A DNA stretch of 47,488 nt from Candidatus Gallimonas gallistercoris (GCA_019117085.1 DXAJ01000044.1:1-47488); one strand, 5' to 3'. Shown: positions 1 to 8,505, numbered from the stretch's first letter. Translations and numbers: made by a program. The notes: generated by a model not told the origin, from the letters alone.

Positions 1-322
1 TCAGATCGAAGGCGAAGTGTTCCGAAAGCCCGTCCTCCGAATAATAGTAGGTCTTTCCTCCTTCCCGGATGCGAAAGACATAGACAAGGCGCACGTCGGA
101 AAGCTCCAGCTCCGCCGTATAATAGTTGAAAAGGCGGTCGGAACAGCAAAGGCGCATGGCTTTTTCGCGGCGCTTTCGGGCAAAATCATACTTTCCGCCG
201 TAGAGTACCGAAACTTCCGGGGTATCCTCCTTTGCCGTCCTCAGCCGCAGCGCCACGCTGTTTTCGGAGAGGGCATATGCGTACTGCGTCTCCGGTTTGT
301 GATACATTGCCTGTTCTTGCAT
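1..322 (-). CDS. Alpha-amylase family enzyme, N-terminal part (runs off the window)
   Basis: The track lists only an internal Met here, but reading the minus strand from the ATG at 322 gives an open frame to base 1 that begins MQEQAMYHKPETQYAYA. It aligns without gaps to the start of the amylase gene at 8502-10163 (MNKTAICHIPGSQYSFA) and again at DRLFNYYTAEL versus DELFDYYTAEL and YYYSEDGL versus YYYSEEGL. It is therefore a paralogous neopullulanase/cyclomaltodextrinase-like GH13 enzyme; only the N-terminal beta-sandwich domain (about 107 residues) is visible and the catalytic barrel lies outside. A GGAG ribosome site precedes the ATG. It is divergent from the adjacent LacI gene, which probably controls it. 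No signal peptide, so the enzyme is probably cytoplasmic. Confidence 0.8.
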   Translation of the reverse strand, partial: MQEQAMYHKPETQYAYALSENSVALRLRTAKEDTPEVSVLYGGKYDFARKRREKAMRLCCSDRLFNYYTAELELSDVRLVYVFRIREGGKTYYYSEDGLSEHFAFDL

Positions 323-339
323 ACGTTTGCTCCACGATA

Positions 340-368
340 TTGACAAAATACAAAATTCCGATTATAAT
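340..368 (+). promoter_or_regulatory. Consensus sigma-A promoter of the first LacI gene
   Basis: TTGACA at 340-345, a 17-bp spacer and TATAAT at 363-368 make a perfect promoter. The predicted start point is 375-376, which is the A of the LacI start codon ATG at 376. The -10 core ATTATAAT is its own reverse complement, so the divergent amylase gene could share it. Confidence 0.85.
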
Positions 369-375
369 GAGAACT

Positions 376-1173
376 ATGAACAAAAAAGTTACGATCAAGG
401 ATGTCGCCGAGGCGGCGGGCGTGTGCAAGGCGACCGTCTCTTACGTCCTCAACGACCGAAAGGATCAGAAGATCAGCGAAGAGACAAAAAAGAAGGTGTG
501 GCAGGTCGTCAATATGCTCGGCTACCGCCCCAACGCCTTTGCGCAGAATATGCGCACCGCCGTCGCGCGGCAGATGTTCGGCGTCTATCTTCCTTCCGAT
601 CTCAACGCCCTCGAACGGGCGATGTGCCTTGATTTTTTGGAGGAACTCATCGCCGTCGCGCGCGAAGAGGACGCAAATATCGTGCTTTTGCCGTCCGTTC
701 CCGAGCGCGTCAACACGGCGGACGCCATCGTCACATTTTTTTTGACGAGAGAGCAGTTCTTCGCGCTCGGCGAAAGCAATTTTATCCCCATCCTTTCGGT
801 GGACTGCCGCATCGACGATGCGCTCTTCTTTGAGATCGCGCCCGACTATGCGGCGCTCAGAGCGCAGGCGGACGCGCATTTTCAAGCTCCTTACCGCTAT
901 GTCTGCATCCCGCCCCGCGACGAAACGCTGAAAAGGGAAATCGAAGGGGCGTTTGAAAACGTCACCTTTGTGCGCGGGCTTTCCGACCTTGCCTCCATTC
1001 CCGAAGGAAATTGTTTCATCACGCAGACGGTGCTTATTGAAGCGCTCTCGGGCCGAAAAGACGTGTTCTGCCCCGATGGATTGGAGAGGAGGACCGCCGA
1101 ACGCGCTGCCGCGTGTATCCGCCTTGCGCTTTCGCACGAACCCTGTAAGCAGCACATCTTCAGAGTTTCTTAA
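376..1173 (+). CDS. LacI-family transcriptional regulator, short effector domain, leaderless
   Basis: The N-terminus is a classic LacI helix-turn-helix (VTIKDVAEAAGV, ATVSYVLN, hinge LGYRPNAFAQ at about residues 3-60), so the protein should bind a palindromic operator and respond to a sugar ligand. The remainder is only about 205 residues, clearly shorter than the usual 270-residue periplasmic-binding-protein-like effector domain, and resembles the C-terminal part of the second LacI gene at 12065. I chose the ATG at 376 because the promoter start point falls there and MNKKVTIKDV is the usual LacI start; the upstream Met at 367 lies inside the -10 element. Likely targets are the divergent amylase gene and nearby starch genes. 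Stop is TAA. Confidence 0.85.
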   Translation: MNKKVTIKDVAEAAGVCKATVSYVLNDRKDQKISEETKKKVWQVVNMLGYRPNAFAQNMRTAVARQMFGVYLPSDLNALERAMCLDFLEELIAVAREEDANIVLLPSVPERVNTADAIVTFFLTREQFFALGESNFIPILSVDCRIDDALFFEIAPDYAALRAQADAHFQAPYRYVCIPPRDETLKREIEGAFENVTFVRGLSDLASIPEGNCFITQTVLIEALSGRKDVFCPDGLERRTAERAAACIRLALSHEPCKQHIFRVS

Positions 1174-1179
1174 AAATCC

Positions 1180-1207
1180 GATCGGACGGCTTAAAAGCCG
1201 TCCGATC
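1180..1207. terminator. Bidirectional intrinsic terminator
   Basis: A 13-bp perfect stem (GATCGGACGGCTT / AAGCCGTCCGATC) with a 2-nt loop lies between the converging LacI and lipoprotein genes. There is a T-run on the minus-strand side and a shorter one on the plus side. Confidence 0.85.
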
Positions 1208-1217
1208 TTTGTGTCCG

Positions 1218-3053
1218 TTAAGCCGTTACTTTGTAAATAATCAATTTGCCCGTATTGAGGTCATACACAAAGCGGTATGTCCCTGCCGTCGTCGAAGTGA
1301 GGTTGTTGCCCGTTTCGGGGCGGAAGAGCGCGTTGGCATTGTCTGCCGCGTCATCGCCCAGCGCACCTGCGCCGAGGAACGTGCCGTCGTTGCCCGTCGT
1401 CGTATCGAGCTGCAGCCCTGCCTGCCACGTCGCGCCATCCGCTACCATCTCGTCTGTGATGGTCATCGTGATCTCAAACACGCCGTCCGAAGTTTCTTCG
1501 AGCTTATAATCGTCGATGAGTTCACCGTTTTCGTCGGTGATCTTCCAGCCTTCGACGAAACTGCCCTTGATATACACCGTGTGCTGCATATCGGCGGGCA
1601 CGATGGTGATGATCTTGGCATAAGCGTCAAATTCGATATTGTACGTTCCCGCCGTCACGACGGCAATGTTGTAGTTGTTATTGCCCGCGTCCGCCGCCTC
1701 GAAGGCGCCGTCCGTGCCGCGGTAGTAACGGAAGTTGTAGGCAGCAAGCTTCTCGCCGCTCTCTTCCGTCGCGCCCTGTGTGAACGATTGGATGACGATC
1801 TCGTCGCCGGCGGCAAGTTCGATGCCGTCAAGGGTATAGACGTCGTTCCCCGCAGCGGCAAACTTGTAGTCGGGATCGTAGAACGATTGGTTCCAGGAAA
1901 GCCCGCCGAAGCTGCCGTCGAGATAATAGTCCGCCTCTACAAGCGTCGCATCCTCATCGAGCGCCGCGCTGAGTGTTTTGCTGTCTGCATCGTAGGTGAA
2001 GGTGTATTCGCCCGACGTGTTGACGGTCATGTTGTTGCCCGCCGCCGTAAAGAGCGAAGCGCTCTCTTCGTCGAGGTTGGTCACATTGATGTACGTCGTG
2101 CCGACTGTGCTTTCCCCCGTCTCACGGTCAACGTTCAGGCTCGTGAACATGACCTGGTCGCCCGCTTTCAGATAGACGGTGAGCGTATAGGTGGAGCCGA
2201 CGCGCGTCATCTGCGTAGCGGGATTATACATATCGCCCCACTGTGTGATATCCTGCCCCTTGATGTAGAACTCAGTCACGGTGGAGGAAAGCTCTGCGGC
2301 AGGTCCGTTGTATTCGTAAGTAATGGTATCGAAATTGCTGATGGAGACCTGCCCATTATTGACGTTGTCGTCATAGTAGTCCTCGTCGGGATAGGTCGTC
2401 AGCGTAAAGGTGTAGTTCCCGGGGTATTCGACGGTGATGTTGCTCTGCTTGTCGGCAGTCTCGCCGATCCCGCCGCCGCCCGAGAAGGGTGTCACTTCCT
2501 CGCCGTCCACCGTCATGGTGCGGTCGGCAAGGGGGATATAGCCGAAGCCGCGCTGGTTCATCCAGCTCGTATCCGTCGCAAACTGGAACTGATCGTCCTC
2601 ATAGAGATCGAGCGTGATCGTAAACTCGTTTTCACCCTCCGTCTTTTCCAGCGCATGGACGTCGGTGATGACCGTTCCCCAGGCGCTCGACGAGAGGATG
2701 TCTCCCTGCCCGCTGCCCACGATCGCCCAAGTGCGCGTATCGTCGGTACCGACTGCAACATAGCCTGCATACAGGCTCCTGTCGGCAGTGATGGACTCTC
2801 CCTCGAAGTCAAAGACGCGGTTGAGCCCCGCATCGACATACCAATCGGAGAACTCCATGCCCTCTTTGGCTTCGGGTTCCCAATAGGTCGCGTGACCGCC
2901 CTTTTCCACTTCTTCCGTCTTCAAGACGGTCGTGCCGTCATAATAAGTGACGGTAAAGACGGGCGTTTCGGGCTCATCCTGCTTACAAGCCGCAAATGCA
3001 GCCATGCCCAGCACTAGAACAAGTGCCATAACGATCCACTTCAGCTTTTTCAC
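1218..3053 (-). CDS. Surface lipoprotein with InlB-type repeat and tandem starch-binding-like modules
   Basis: 611 residues with a lipoprotein signal peptide (lipobox AFAACKQ, Cys about 23). An InlB/Listeria-Bacteroides repeat follows (about 33-95: FTVTYYDG, GGHATYWEPEAKEG, FSDWY). Then come several similar beta-rich modules with the pattern NEFTITLDLYEDDQFQFA and YTFTLTTYP, resembling SusE/F-type or CBM26-like starch-binding domains. No catalytic motif is seen, so it probably captures starch at the cell surface. It starts with GTG behind GGAGGGAATTGAG. Its own promoter and a palindromic operator lie upstream. It is a paralogue of the lipoprotein at 10225-11886. The ligand is inferred from domain style and from the amylase/ABC neighbours. 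Confidence 0.75.
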   Translation of the reverse strand: MKKLKWIVMALVLVLGMAAFAACKQDEPETPVFTVTYYDGTTVLKTEEVEKGGHATYWEPEAKEGMEFSDWYVDAGLNRVFDFEGESITADRSLYAGYVAVGTDDTRTWAIVGSGQGDILSSSAWGTVITDVHALEKTEGENEFTITLDLYEDDQFQFATDTSWMNQRGFGYIPLADRTMTVDGEEVTPFSGGGGIGETADKQSNITVEYPGNYTFTLTTYPDEDYYDDNVNNGQVSISNFDTITYEYNGPAAELSSTVTEFYIKGQDITQWGDMYNPATQMTRVGSTYTLTVYLKAGDQVMFTSLNVDRETGESTVGTTYINVTNLDEESASLFTAAGNNMTVNTSGEYTFTYDADSKTLSAALDEDATLVEADYYLDGSFGGLSWNQSFYDPDYKFAAAGNDVYTLDGIELAAGDEIVIQSFTQGATEESGEKLAAYNFRYYRGTDGAFEAADAGNNNYNIAVVTAGTYNIEFDAYAKIITIVPADMQHTVYIKGSFVEGWKITDENGELIDDYKLEETSDGVFEITMTITDEMVADGATWQAGLQLDTTTGNDGTFLGAGALGDDAADNANALFRPETGNNLTSTTAGTYRFVYDLNTGKLIIYKVTA

Positions 3054-3077
3054 CTCAATTCCCTCCGAAAATAGTGT

Positions 3078-3095
3078 TACTGAACTGTTTCAGTA
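3078..3095. promoter_or_regulatory. Palindromic operator at the lipoprotein start point
   Basis: TACTGAA-ctgt-TTCAGTA has perfect 7-bp arms and a 4-bp centre and touches the predicted start point (about 3096) of the minus-strand promoter. It is probably bound by a LacI-family regulator; which of the two is unknown. Confidence 0.6.
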
Positions 3096-3102
3096 CGACT
3101 TG

Positions 3103-3130
3103 ATTATAGCACATATTTTCATTCTGTCAA
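3103..3130 (-). promoter_or_regulatory. Promoter of the 1218-3053 lipoprotein gene
   Basis: On the minus strand TTGACA (3130-3125), 16 bp, then TATAAT (3108-3103), with the extended -10 context TGTGC-TATAAT. Almost the same core precedes the operon at 11.9 kb and the candidate ncRNA at 15.2 kb. Confidence 0.85.
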
Positions 3131-3245
3131 GACCTTTTTTGAAATTTCCGAAAATTTTTTGTGATGTTTGTTCTTATCGGGCTTATCTCTGCATGAAGAT
3201 GGGAGAGAGTCAATGCAGGCTTTTGCTGAATTTCCTTATTTGGAC

Positions 3246-3274
3246 TTGACAAAGGGACATTGCAATGATATAAT
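3246..3274 (+). promoter_or_regulatory. Promoter of the DUF3990/HTH pair
   Basis: TTGACA (3246-3251), 17 bp, TATAAT (3269-3274), followed by AGGAGA and the ATG at 3297. A perfect consensus promoter for a toxin-antitoxin-like pair implies strong basal transcription unless a repressor acts on it. Confidence 0.85.
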
Positions 3275-3296
3275 ATCCGTACAGGAGACGAATCAT

Positions 3297-3977
3297 ATGG
3301 CTGAAGTAACGTTATATCACGGCTCTGTTTCCGTGATCGAACAGCCCGTATTCGGGAAAGGCAAACCGCACAACGATTACGGACGCGGCTTTTATTGCAC
3401 GCAGTCTCTCGCGCTTGCCAAAGAATGGGCGGTAGAAGAAGATCGCGACGGGTATGCAAATCGGTATTTGCTGGATCTGCAAGGGTTGAAAATACTTGAC
3501 CTTTCGCAAAAGGGCTTTACTACGTTGCATTGGATCACCCTGCTTTTACAAAACCGTGTTTTTACGCTCAAAAATGATATTATAAAGGCGGGGAAGCGGT
3601 ATCTCGTCGAACATTTCGCTCTCCCAGTCCATGCGTATGACGTGATCAAAGGATACCGCGCCGATGATTCCTATTTTGCCTACGCAGAGAGCTTTCTGAA
3701 CAATACGATTTCCGTTCAGCGGCTTTCGGAAGCATTGAAATTGGGAAATTTGGGCGAGCAGGTCGTTTTGATGTCGCAAAAGTCGTTTGGACAGCTACGG
3801 TTTTTGGGATATGAAGCTGCCGATGCCGCTACCTATTACCCCCTGCGGAAAGCCCGGAACGAACAGGCGCGCATGGAATTTTTGAGCAACCGGAGAGGGG
3901 TGCTCTCGCCGGATGACCTTTATCTTGCCGATATTATCCGAGGAGGTATCAAGCCCGATGATCCACGCCTACAATGA
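3297..3977 (+). CDS. DUF3990-family protein (putative ADP-ribosyltransferase-fold toxin)
   Basis: 226 residues from the ATG at 3297 behind AGGAGA; the track's longer start is upstream of the promoter. The N-terminus LYHGS...FGKGKPHNDYGRGFYCT is the DUF3990 signature, and (Y)HGS with GRGFY(C/T)T resembles the NAD-binding strand of ADP-ribosyltransferase folds. Family members usually sit next to a small HTH or DUF3791 protein and are regarded as probable toxins. The next gene overlaps it by 20 bp and ends in an XRE HTH. Base composition is more AT-rich than the flanking starch genes, suggesting recent acquisition. Toxicity and target are inference. Confidence 0.65.
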   Translation: MAEVTLYHGSVSVIEQPVFGKGKPHNDYGRGFYCTQSLALAKEWAVEEDRDGYANRYLLDLQGLKILDLSQKGFTTLHWITLLLQNRVFTLKNDIIKAGKRYLVEHFALPVHAYDVIKGYRADDSYFAYAESFLNNTISVQRLSEALKLGNLGEQVVLMSQKSFGQLRFLGYEAADAATYYPLRKARNEQARMEFLSNRRGVLSPDDLYLADIIRGGIKPDDPRLQ

Positions 3978-4569
3978 ACAGTTCCTCGATATCATCCAAA
4001 GAAAGGTGTCTGCCATGTTTGAACTTGCCGTCTTGGAAGAGCATATCGAGATCGATGCCTTTGCGCAAAACTTCCTGTCGTCTCCCGTCTGCCGCGCACT
4101 CGAGACTGCCGATCCCGTCTATGCGCTGGGGAAATCGGCAAATGAACTTTTGGCACTGATATTGGACAATGAACCGCTGAATATAGAAACAAGCAGCTAT
4201 GCATCGCCCGAGTATTGGGTGGGCTGGGTGCTTGCCTATGCGCAGTGGTACTTCAATAAGCCATATGCAGCTATCATAGCCGCAATGCCGTGCAGTACGA
4301 TCCTGGGGCATTACTTCCCCTATCACGAAATGGACATCATGCACAGCATGGATTTGATCGCAAAATATCTTAAACCGATCTGTCCTTTGAAATCGATCAG
4401 GCAAAAACGCAAACTCAGCCAAACGCAGCTTGCCAACCTTTCCAACGTGCCTCTGCGCACGATAAAGGCATACGAACAGGGCACCGTCGATATCGCAAAA
4501 GCGCAGGCAGAAACATTATATTCCCTTGCGCAGACGCTGCACTGCACGATAGAAGAACTGATCCGATAA
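3958..4569 (+). CDS. HTH (XRE-type) partner of DUF3990, putative antitoxin
   Basis: 203 residues from the ATG at 3958, preceded by AGGAGG at 3941-3946 inside the upstream gene and overlapping it by 20 bp. The C-terminal ~60 residues form an XRE helix-turn-helix (IRQKRKLSQTQLANLSNV, IKAYEQG, YSLAQTLHCTIEEL). The N-terminal 140 residues are helical and of no family I recognise; they contain an aromatic stretch (YWVGWVLAYAQWYF). In paired DUF3990 loci the HTH protein is expected to neutralise the toxin and repress the shared promoter. Confidence 0.6.
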   Translation: MIHAYNEQFLDIIQRKVSAMFELAVLEEHIEIDAFAQNFLSSPVCRALETADPVYALGKSANELLALILDNEPLNIETSSYASPEYWVGWVLAYAQWYFNKPYAAIIAAMPCSTILGHYFPYHEMDIMHSMDLIAKYLKPICPLKSIRQKRKLSQTQLANLSNVPLRTIKAYEQGTVDIAKAQAETLYSLAQTLHCTIEELIR

Positions 4570-4673
4570 CGAGGCGAATTTCAGAGTTGCAGATCATAAT
4601 TTCTATTTGCCCAAAAGTGATCACTGTGGTGTTTATCGTGCGGGAATGGTTTTCCTCTTGAACGGCATGAAAA

Positions 4674-4703
4674 AAGGCTGTCCGATCGAAGGACAGCCTT
4701 TTT
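4674..4703. terminator. Bidirectional terminator between the HTH gene and the transport operon
   Basis: Stem AAGGCTGTCC / GGACAGCCTT with a 7-nt loop. The minus-strand reading is followed by a T6 run and the plus reading by TTTG. It can end both the HTH transcript and the leftward transport operon. Confidence 0.8.
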
Positions 4704-4762
4704 GTGTAAAACGGTTTTGGCGGCGCGAAGGCGGGGAACCGCCAAAGCGCGCCTGCCGTAGG

Positions 4763-4786
4763 AAATTTGCACGCGGCGGAGCGAAG
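4763..4786. repeat. Dispersed GC-rich repeat, copy 1
   Basis: A 24-bp sequence beginning AAATTTGCACGCGGCGGA is identical at 14396-14419, and the preceding 16 bp (GCGCGCcTGcCgTAgg) also align. This copy fills the gap between the terminator and the permease gene; the rest of 4704-4855 is GC-rich low-complexity DNA with no gene. Confidence 0.6.
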
Positions 4787-4855
4787 GGGGAGGGCGCCCC
4801 GCTGCGTGCGGAGCGAACGGGGGAGGGAACGTTCCGCCGCGTGCGGAGGGAGGGG

Positions 4856-5698
4856 TCATTCTTTGACGGCGCCTGCCGAGCCGCCCTCGATGAGGTACTT
4901 GGAGAGCGCCACATACAGCGCGATGATGGGCACCGCCACGAACATGGAGCCCGCCGCAAAGACGGAAAATTCGCTGTCGTCGAGCGAATTGAGCCCGACG
5001 GCGACCGTCCAGGAGGACTTATCGACGAGCAGCATGCTCGGGAGCATGAAGTCCGCCCACGGCCACACGAAGGCGGTGAGCGCCGTGTAGACGATCATCG
5101 GCTTGGAAAGGGGCAGCGTGATGGAGACGAAGACGCGGAAATCGCTCGCGCCGTCCAGCGTGGCGGCGTCGTAGATGGTGCCGGGGATGGTATCGAAGAA
5201 GCCTTTCTGCACCAAAAATCCCATCGCCGAGCCGCTGCTGTATAAAAGGACGAGCCCCCATAAATTGTTGATGAGGTGCAGCTGCGTCATGATAACGAAG
5301 AGCGCCGTCATGTTCATGAAGTTGGGAAAGATGCCCAAAATGAGCGTCGCCTTCATGAGCGCCTTCCTGCTCTTGAAGCGGTAGCGAGAGATGGTATAGG
5401 CGACCGCGATGACGAGGAAGGTCGAAATGACGCAGCTCACCGCCGCCACGAAGAAGGTGTTGCCGAACCAGCGCGGATAGTCGTACTTGTTGGTCTCGGT
5501 GAAGAGGCGGCGGAAGGTATCGAAGCTGTAACGTTCAGGGAAGAAGCCCTCGAGCGTCAGAAGATCTCCTTCCGCGTTGAACGCCGAAAGCACCAGCCAC
5601 ACGCAGGGGAAGGCGAAGAGAAAGCTCACAAGAAGGACGAGGAGGTAGACGAGCGCCGTTTTCAAAGCCCGCTCGGGGCGGAATAATGTGCGTTTCAT
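4856..5698 (-). CDS. Carbohydrate ABC transporter permease, MalG type
   Basis: 280 residues with six predicted membrane helices. The cytoplasmic EAA loop is clear (YDAATLDGASDFRVFVSITLP at about 190-210), which docks on the transport ATPase. It is the last gene of the leftward operon and overlaps the MalF-type gene by ATGA (5695-5698), so translation is coupled. With MalF and the lipoprotein binding protein it should import maltodextrins. No ATPase gene follows; Gram-positive maltodextrin importers commonly share an MsmX-type ATPase encoded elsewhere. Substrate is inferred from the co-transcribed amylase. Confidence 0.9.
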   Translation of the reverse strand: MKRTLFRPERALKTALVYLLVLLVSFLFAFPCVWLVLSAFNAEGDLLTLEGFFPERYSFDTFRRLFTETNKYDYPRWFGNTFFVAAVSCVISTFLVIAVAYTISRYRFKSRKALMKATLILGIFPNFMNMTALFVIMTQLHLINNLWGLVLLYSSGSAMGFLVQKGFFDTIPGTIYDAATLDGASDFRVFVSITLPLSKPMIVYTALTAFVWPWADFMLPSMLLVDKSSWTVAVGLNSLDDSEFSVFAAGSMFVAVPIIALYVALSKYLIEGGSAGAVKE

Positions 5699-7023
5699 CG
5701 GTAGGTGTCCTCCTTTTTGTAGGCGGGTGAGGTGACGTACGCGACGAGCGAGAAGAGCGCCATGAACGCGAACAGGATGAGGCTCAAAGCCGATCCCAGC
5801 GAATACAGCCCGTTTTCCACCGTCAGGTTATACATCCAGTTGATGAGAAGATCGGAACTGTTGGCGTTGAAGTAGCCGGGCGCGTACACCGTTTCGGGCC
5901 GCAGGAAGTAGAAGATGGAGAAGTTGTTGAACTGGTTGATGAAGGTGCTGATGATGACGGGCGTCGTCGCGAACAGCACGAAGGGGAGCGTCAGATAGAG
6001 GAACTGCTGGAACGCGTTCGCGCCGTCCAGCCGCGCCGCCTCGTACATATCCTTGCTCGCGTTGGAGAGGATGCCCGTCGCAAGGAACATGACGGAGGGG
6101 ACGCCGATCCACGCGCAGCAGAAGAAGCCGAGAAGGCGGAGCGACCATTTGGAGTCGTACGAGATGATGGTGAACGTCTCTTTGACCCAGCCGAGCGCTT
6201 TGAGCTGCCACACGATGGGCCCGCTGTCACAGAACATGAAGCAGAAGCCCGTCAAGGTGATGAAGCTTGGGATGGCGTAGGCGAGCATGGGGAAGACGCG
6301 CCAGAACCGCTTGAATTTGAGGCACTTCGCGTTGTATAAAAGTGCCAGCCCCAGCCCGCCGAAGTAGACGAGGAAGGTCGAACCGAACGCCCACAGCACG
6401 TTCCAGACGAGGATCTTGCCCATCGTGCCGATGTATTCGCTCATCGTGAAGATGACGCGGAAGCTCTGAAAGCCCGTCCAGCTCACGAGTTTGGGCGGTA
6501 CGATCTCGCCGCCGTAGTTGGTGAAGGCGACGAGCGCCGTGAACACGATGGGCATCACGTTGAAGATGCACACGAAAGCGAGGGGCAGGGCGAGCGTCAG
6601 CACATAGAACTTCTGATTGAGGAGCGTCCTGCAGCTCTCGCGGAAATTGCGCACGCGGCTGCCCCGCCCGATCTCCCGCACGGTGAAGATGACGTCCTTG
6701 ATATTCGCATGATAGGCGAGCACAAAGAAGGCGATGAGAAAGAGCGTCGTGATGCCCCATGCGAGCATGGAGACGGAGTTGTCGCCCTCGATGCCCATGA
6801 TGGGAACGCCCTCCGTCGTGCCGAGCGTGAAGAGCCCGATGATGTTTTCGACGCCCTGAAAGACGAGGAAGAGGATAAAGCCGATCTCAAAGAGCAGTAA
6901 AAGCGTGCCTTTGATGAACTGGTGGCAGAAGAGCTGCCCCAGCCCCATGAAGATGCAGCTCAGCCTGACGCGGTAGTCGGAGTACGGGCTCCCCCGTGCA
7001 AACGATTGGTGTTTTGCCTGCAT
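5695..7023 (-). CDS. Carbohydrate ABC transporter permease, MalF type
   Basis: 442 residues, longer than a typical 300-residue sugar permease. As in MalF/GanP it has an extra N-terminal region with two or three membrane helices before the permease core. The EAA loop reads YEAARLDGANAFQQFLYLTLP (about 350-370). AAAGGAGG precedes the ATG at 7023, 12 bp after the binding-protein gene. It pairs with the MalG-type protein to form the membrane channel. Confidence 0.9.
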   Translation of the reverse strand: MQAKHQSFARGSPYSDYRVRLSCIFMGLGQLFCHQFIKGTLLLLFEIGFILFLVFQGVENIIGLFTLGTTEGVPIMGIEGDNSVSMLAWGITTLFLIAFFVLAYHANIKDVIFTVREIGRGSRVRNFRESCRTLLNQKFYVLTLALPLAFVCIFNVMPIVFTALVAFTNYGGEIVPPKLVSWTGFQSFRVIFTMSEYIGTMGKILVWNVLWAFGSTFLVYFGGLGLALLYNAKCLKFKRFWRVFPMLAYAIPSFITLTGFCFMFCDSGPIVWQLKALGWVKETFTIISYDSKWSLRLLGFFCCAWIGVPSVMFLATGILSNASKDMYEAARLDGANAFQQFLYLTLPFVLFATTPVIISTFINQFNNFSIFYFLRPETVYAPGYFNANSSDLLINWMYNLTVENGLYSLGSALSLILFAFMALFSLVAYVTSPAYKKEDTYR

Positions 7024-7035
7024 GGTGCGCCTCCT

Positions 7036-8505
7036 TTACGAGATGTCGCCGACCGCCATCGCCGAACGGATGTCGGAAACGAGCTTTTCGAGCGCGCCTT
7101 TGAGCGCTTCCTTCGTCGTATAGACGGGCGTCTCGCGCGTCGTGTTGTCCGTCGCCACGTCGTTGAAGAGCGACGAGAGGGGATCCCAGATATACTGCGT
7201 ATCGCGCGTCGAGGGCATCATATAGACGAGTCCCGAAGAGACGCGCCCGCTCAGCACTTCGGAAACGCCGCCGAGCTCTTCGGCAAGGTCGGTGCGGGCG
7301 GGAACGGCGCCCAGGGCTTCGCTGCGCCATCTGAGGTTTTCATATTCCGAGACGAACTTCACAAAGGCAAGGCTCGCTTTGGGGTACTTCGTGTAGGAGC
7401 TGATGCCGAAGGCGTTGACGCCGCCCATCGTCGTGGGAGCAAACGTCTCTTCCTCGATGTCCGTGAGCTCCTTTGTGATGTTGCCGTCCTTGGGAAGGCG
7501 CGGGGGCGCCACAACGACAAGGTTTTCCTTTGCGGCAGCCGCTGCTTCTTCTTCCGTCATGCCGTCGCGCATATAGGTTTGGGTCAGATTTTCCTGGAAG
7601 GTCGTCAGCCAGTCGGGCGTGCCGATGGTGCAAAACGCCGTGCCCGCCGCGTTGGTGAGATAGGTCGCGACCTGCGTCGTCGCGTTCTGCGAGATGCAGG
7701 TGGAGCCCAGAACGCCCGCAAGATCGCGGAACAAGTTGAGGCCGGTTTCCGCGCCTTCTGCGGCAAGGCCGATGTCGTCGTGCGTTTCGCCGAACACATA
7801 CGCCCCGTAGGAGAGCAGGTATCCCGTATTGAAGTACTGGTCGACGAGCGACATATACAGGCCGTATTTCGCCCCCGAGGAGCTCTCTTTCACCTGTTTG
7901 CTGTATGCGTAGAGCCCGTTCATCGTCTCCACCATATCGGGGATGCCGTTTTGGTCGTCGTCCCATTCTTCCTCCCAATTTGCGGGGAGCAGGTCTTTGC
8001 GGTAGGTGAGGACGGTGGACTGCTGCGCCACGGGCATGCCGTAGTAAAGGTCGAGCCCGTACGTTTCAAGCTTGTAAACGTCCATCACCGTTTGAGGGAT
8101 CGCATCAATGTCGAGCTGCTCGGTGGGGAGGGGCAGGATATGCCCGCCCTCCGCATAGCGCATGAGCATATCGTTCGCCTGATATAAAACGTCGGGTCCG
8201 TACCCGTCGGGGCCGTTCTGTTCGAGGTCGACGTACTGATCCATGTTGGCGTCCACCGCCTGCACGTTGTATTCTGCGTACCGCTCGTTGAAGGCGTCCA
8301 GAACTTCCTGAAGATGCCCCGTCTCCACCGCCATCTGATTGTCGAGGACACGGATGACGGCATTTTGTTCGATGTCGCCTTCAAACTTTGCCATGAGTTC
8401 TTCGTAGGTGAACGTGCCGCCGCTCGTGCGTTCCCCGCAGGCGGTAAGCGCTGCGGCGGAGAGCGCCGCGGCAAGGCACAGTGCAAATACTTTTCCGCGT
8501 TTCAT
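7036..8505 (-). CDS. Extracellular solute-binding lipoprotein, MalE type
   Basis: 489 residues with a lipobox signal peptide (ALTACGE, Cys about 23) and a type 1 solute-binding fold typical of maltodextrin importers. It should capture oligosaccharides outside the membrane and deliver them to the permeases. The ATG at 8505 overlaps the amylase stop by 4 bp (ATGA) and has GGAGG upstream inside the amylase gene. Weak similarity to its family leaves the exact sugar open; position between a neopullulanase-like gene and MalF/MalG argues for starch breakdown products. Confidence 0.88.
   Translation of the reverse strand: MKRGKVFALCLAAALSAAALTACGERTSGGTFTYEELMAKFEGDIEQNAVIRVLDNQMAVETGHLQEVLDAFNERYAEYNVQAVDANMDQYVDLEQNGPDGYGPDVLYQANDMLMRYAEGGHILPLPTEQLDIDAIPQTVMDVYKLETYGLDLYYGMPVAQQSTVLTYRKDLLPANWEEEWDDDQNGIPDMVETMNGLYAYSKQVKESSSGAKYGLYMSLVDQYFNTGYLLSYGAYVFGETHDDIGLAAEGAETGLNLFRDLAGVLGSTCISQNATTQVATYLTNAAGTAFCTIGTPDWLTTFQENLTQTYMRDGMTEEEAAAAAKENLVVVAPPRLPKDGNITKELTDIEEETFAPTTMGGVNAFGISSYTKYPKASLAFVKFVSEYENLRWRSEALGAVPARTDLAEELGGVSEVLSGRVSSGLVYMMPSTRDTQYIWDPLSSLFNDVATDNTTRETPVYTTKEALKGALEKLVSDIRSAMAVGDIS

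Noticed and set aside
1209-3017. Plus-strand ORF of 602 codons
   Set aside because: Antisense to the lipoprotein gene, Arg/Val/Asp-rich composition, no ribosome site or family motif.
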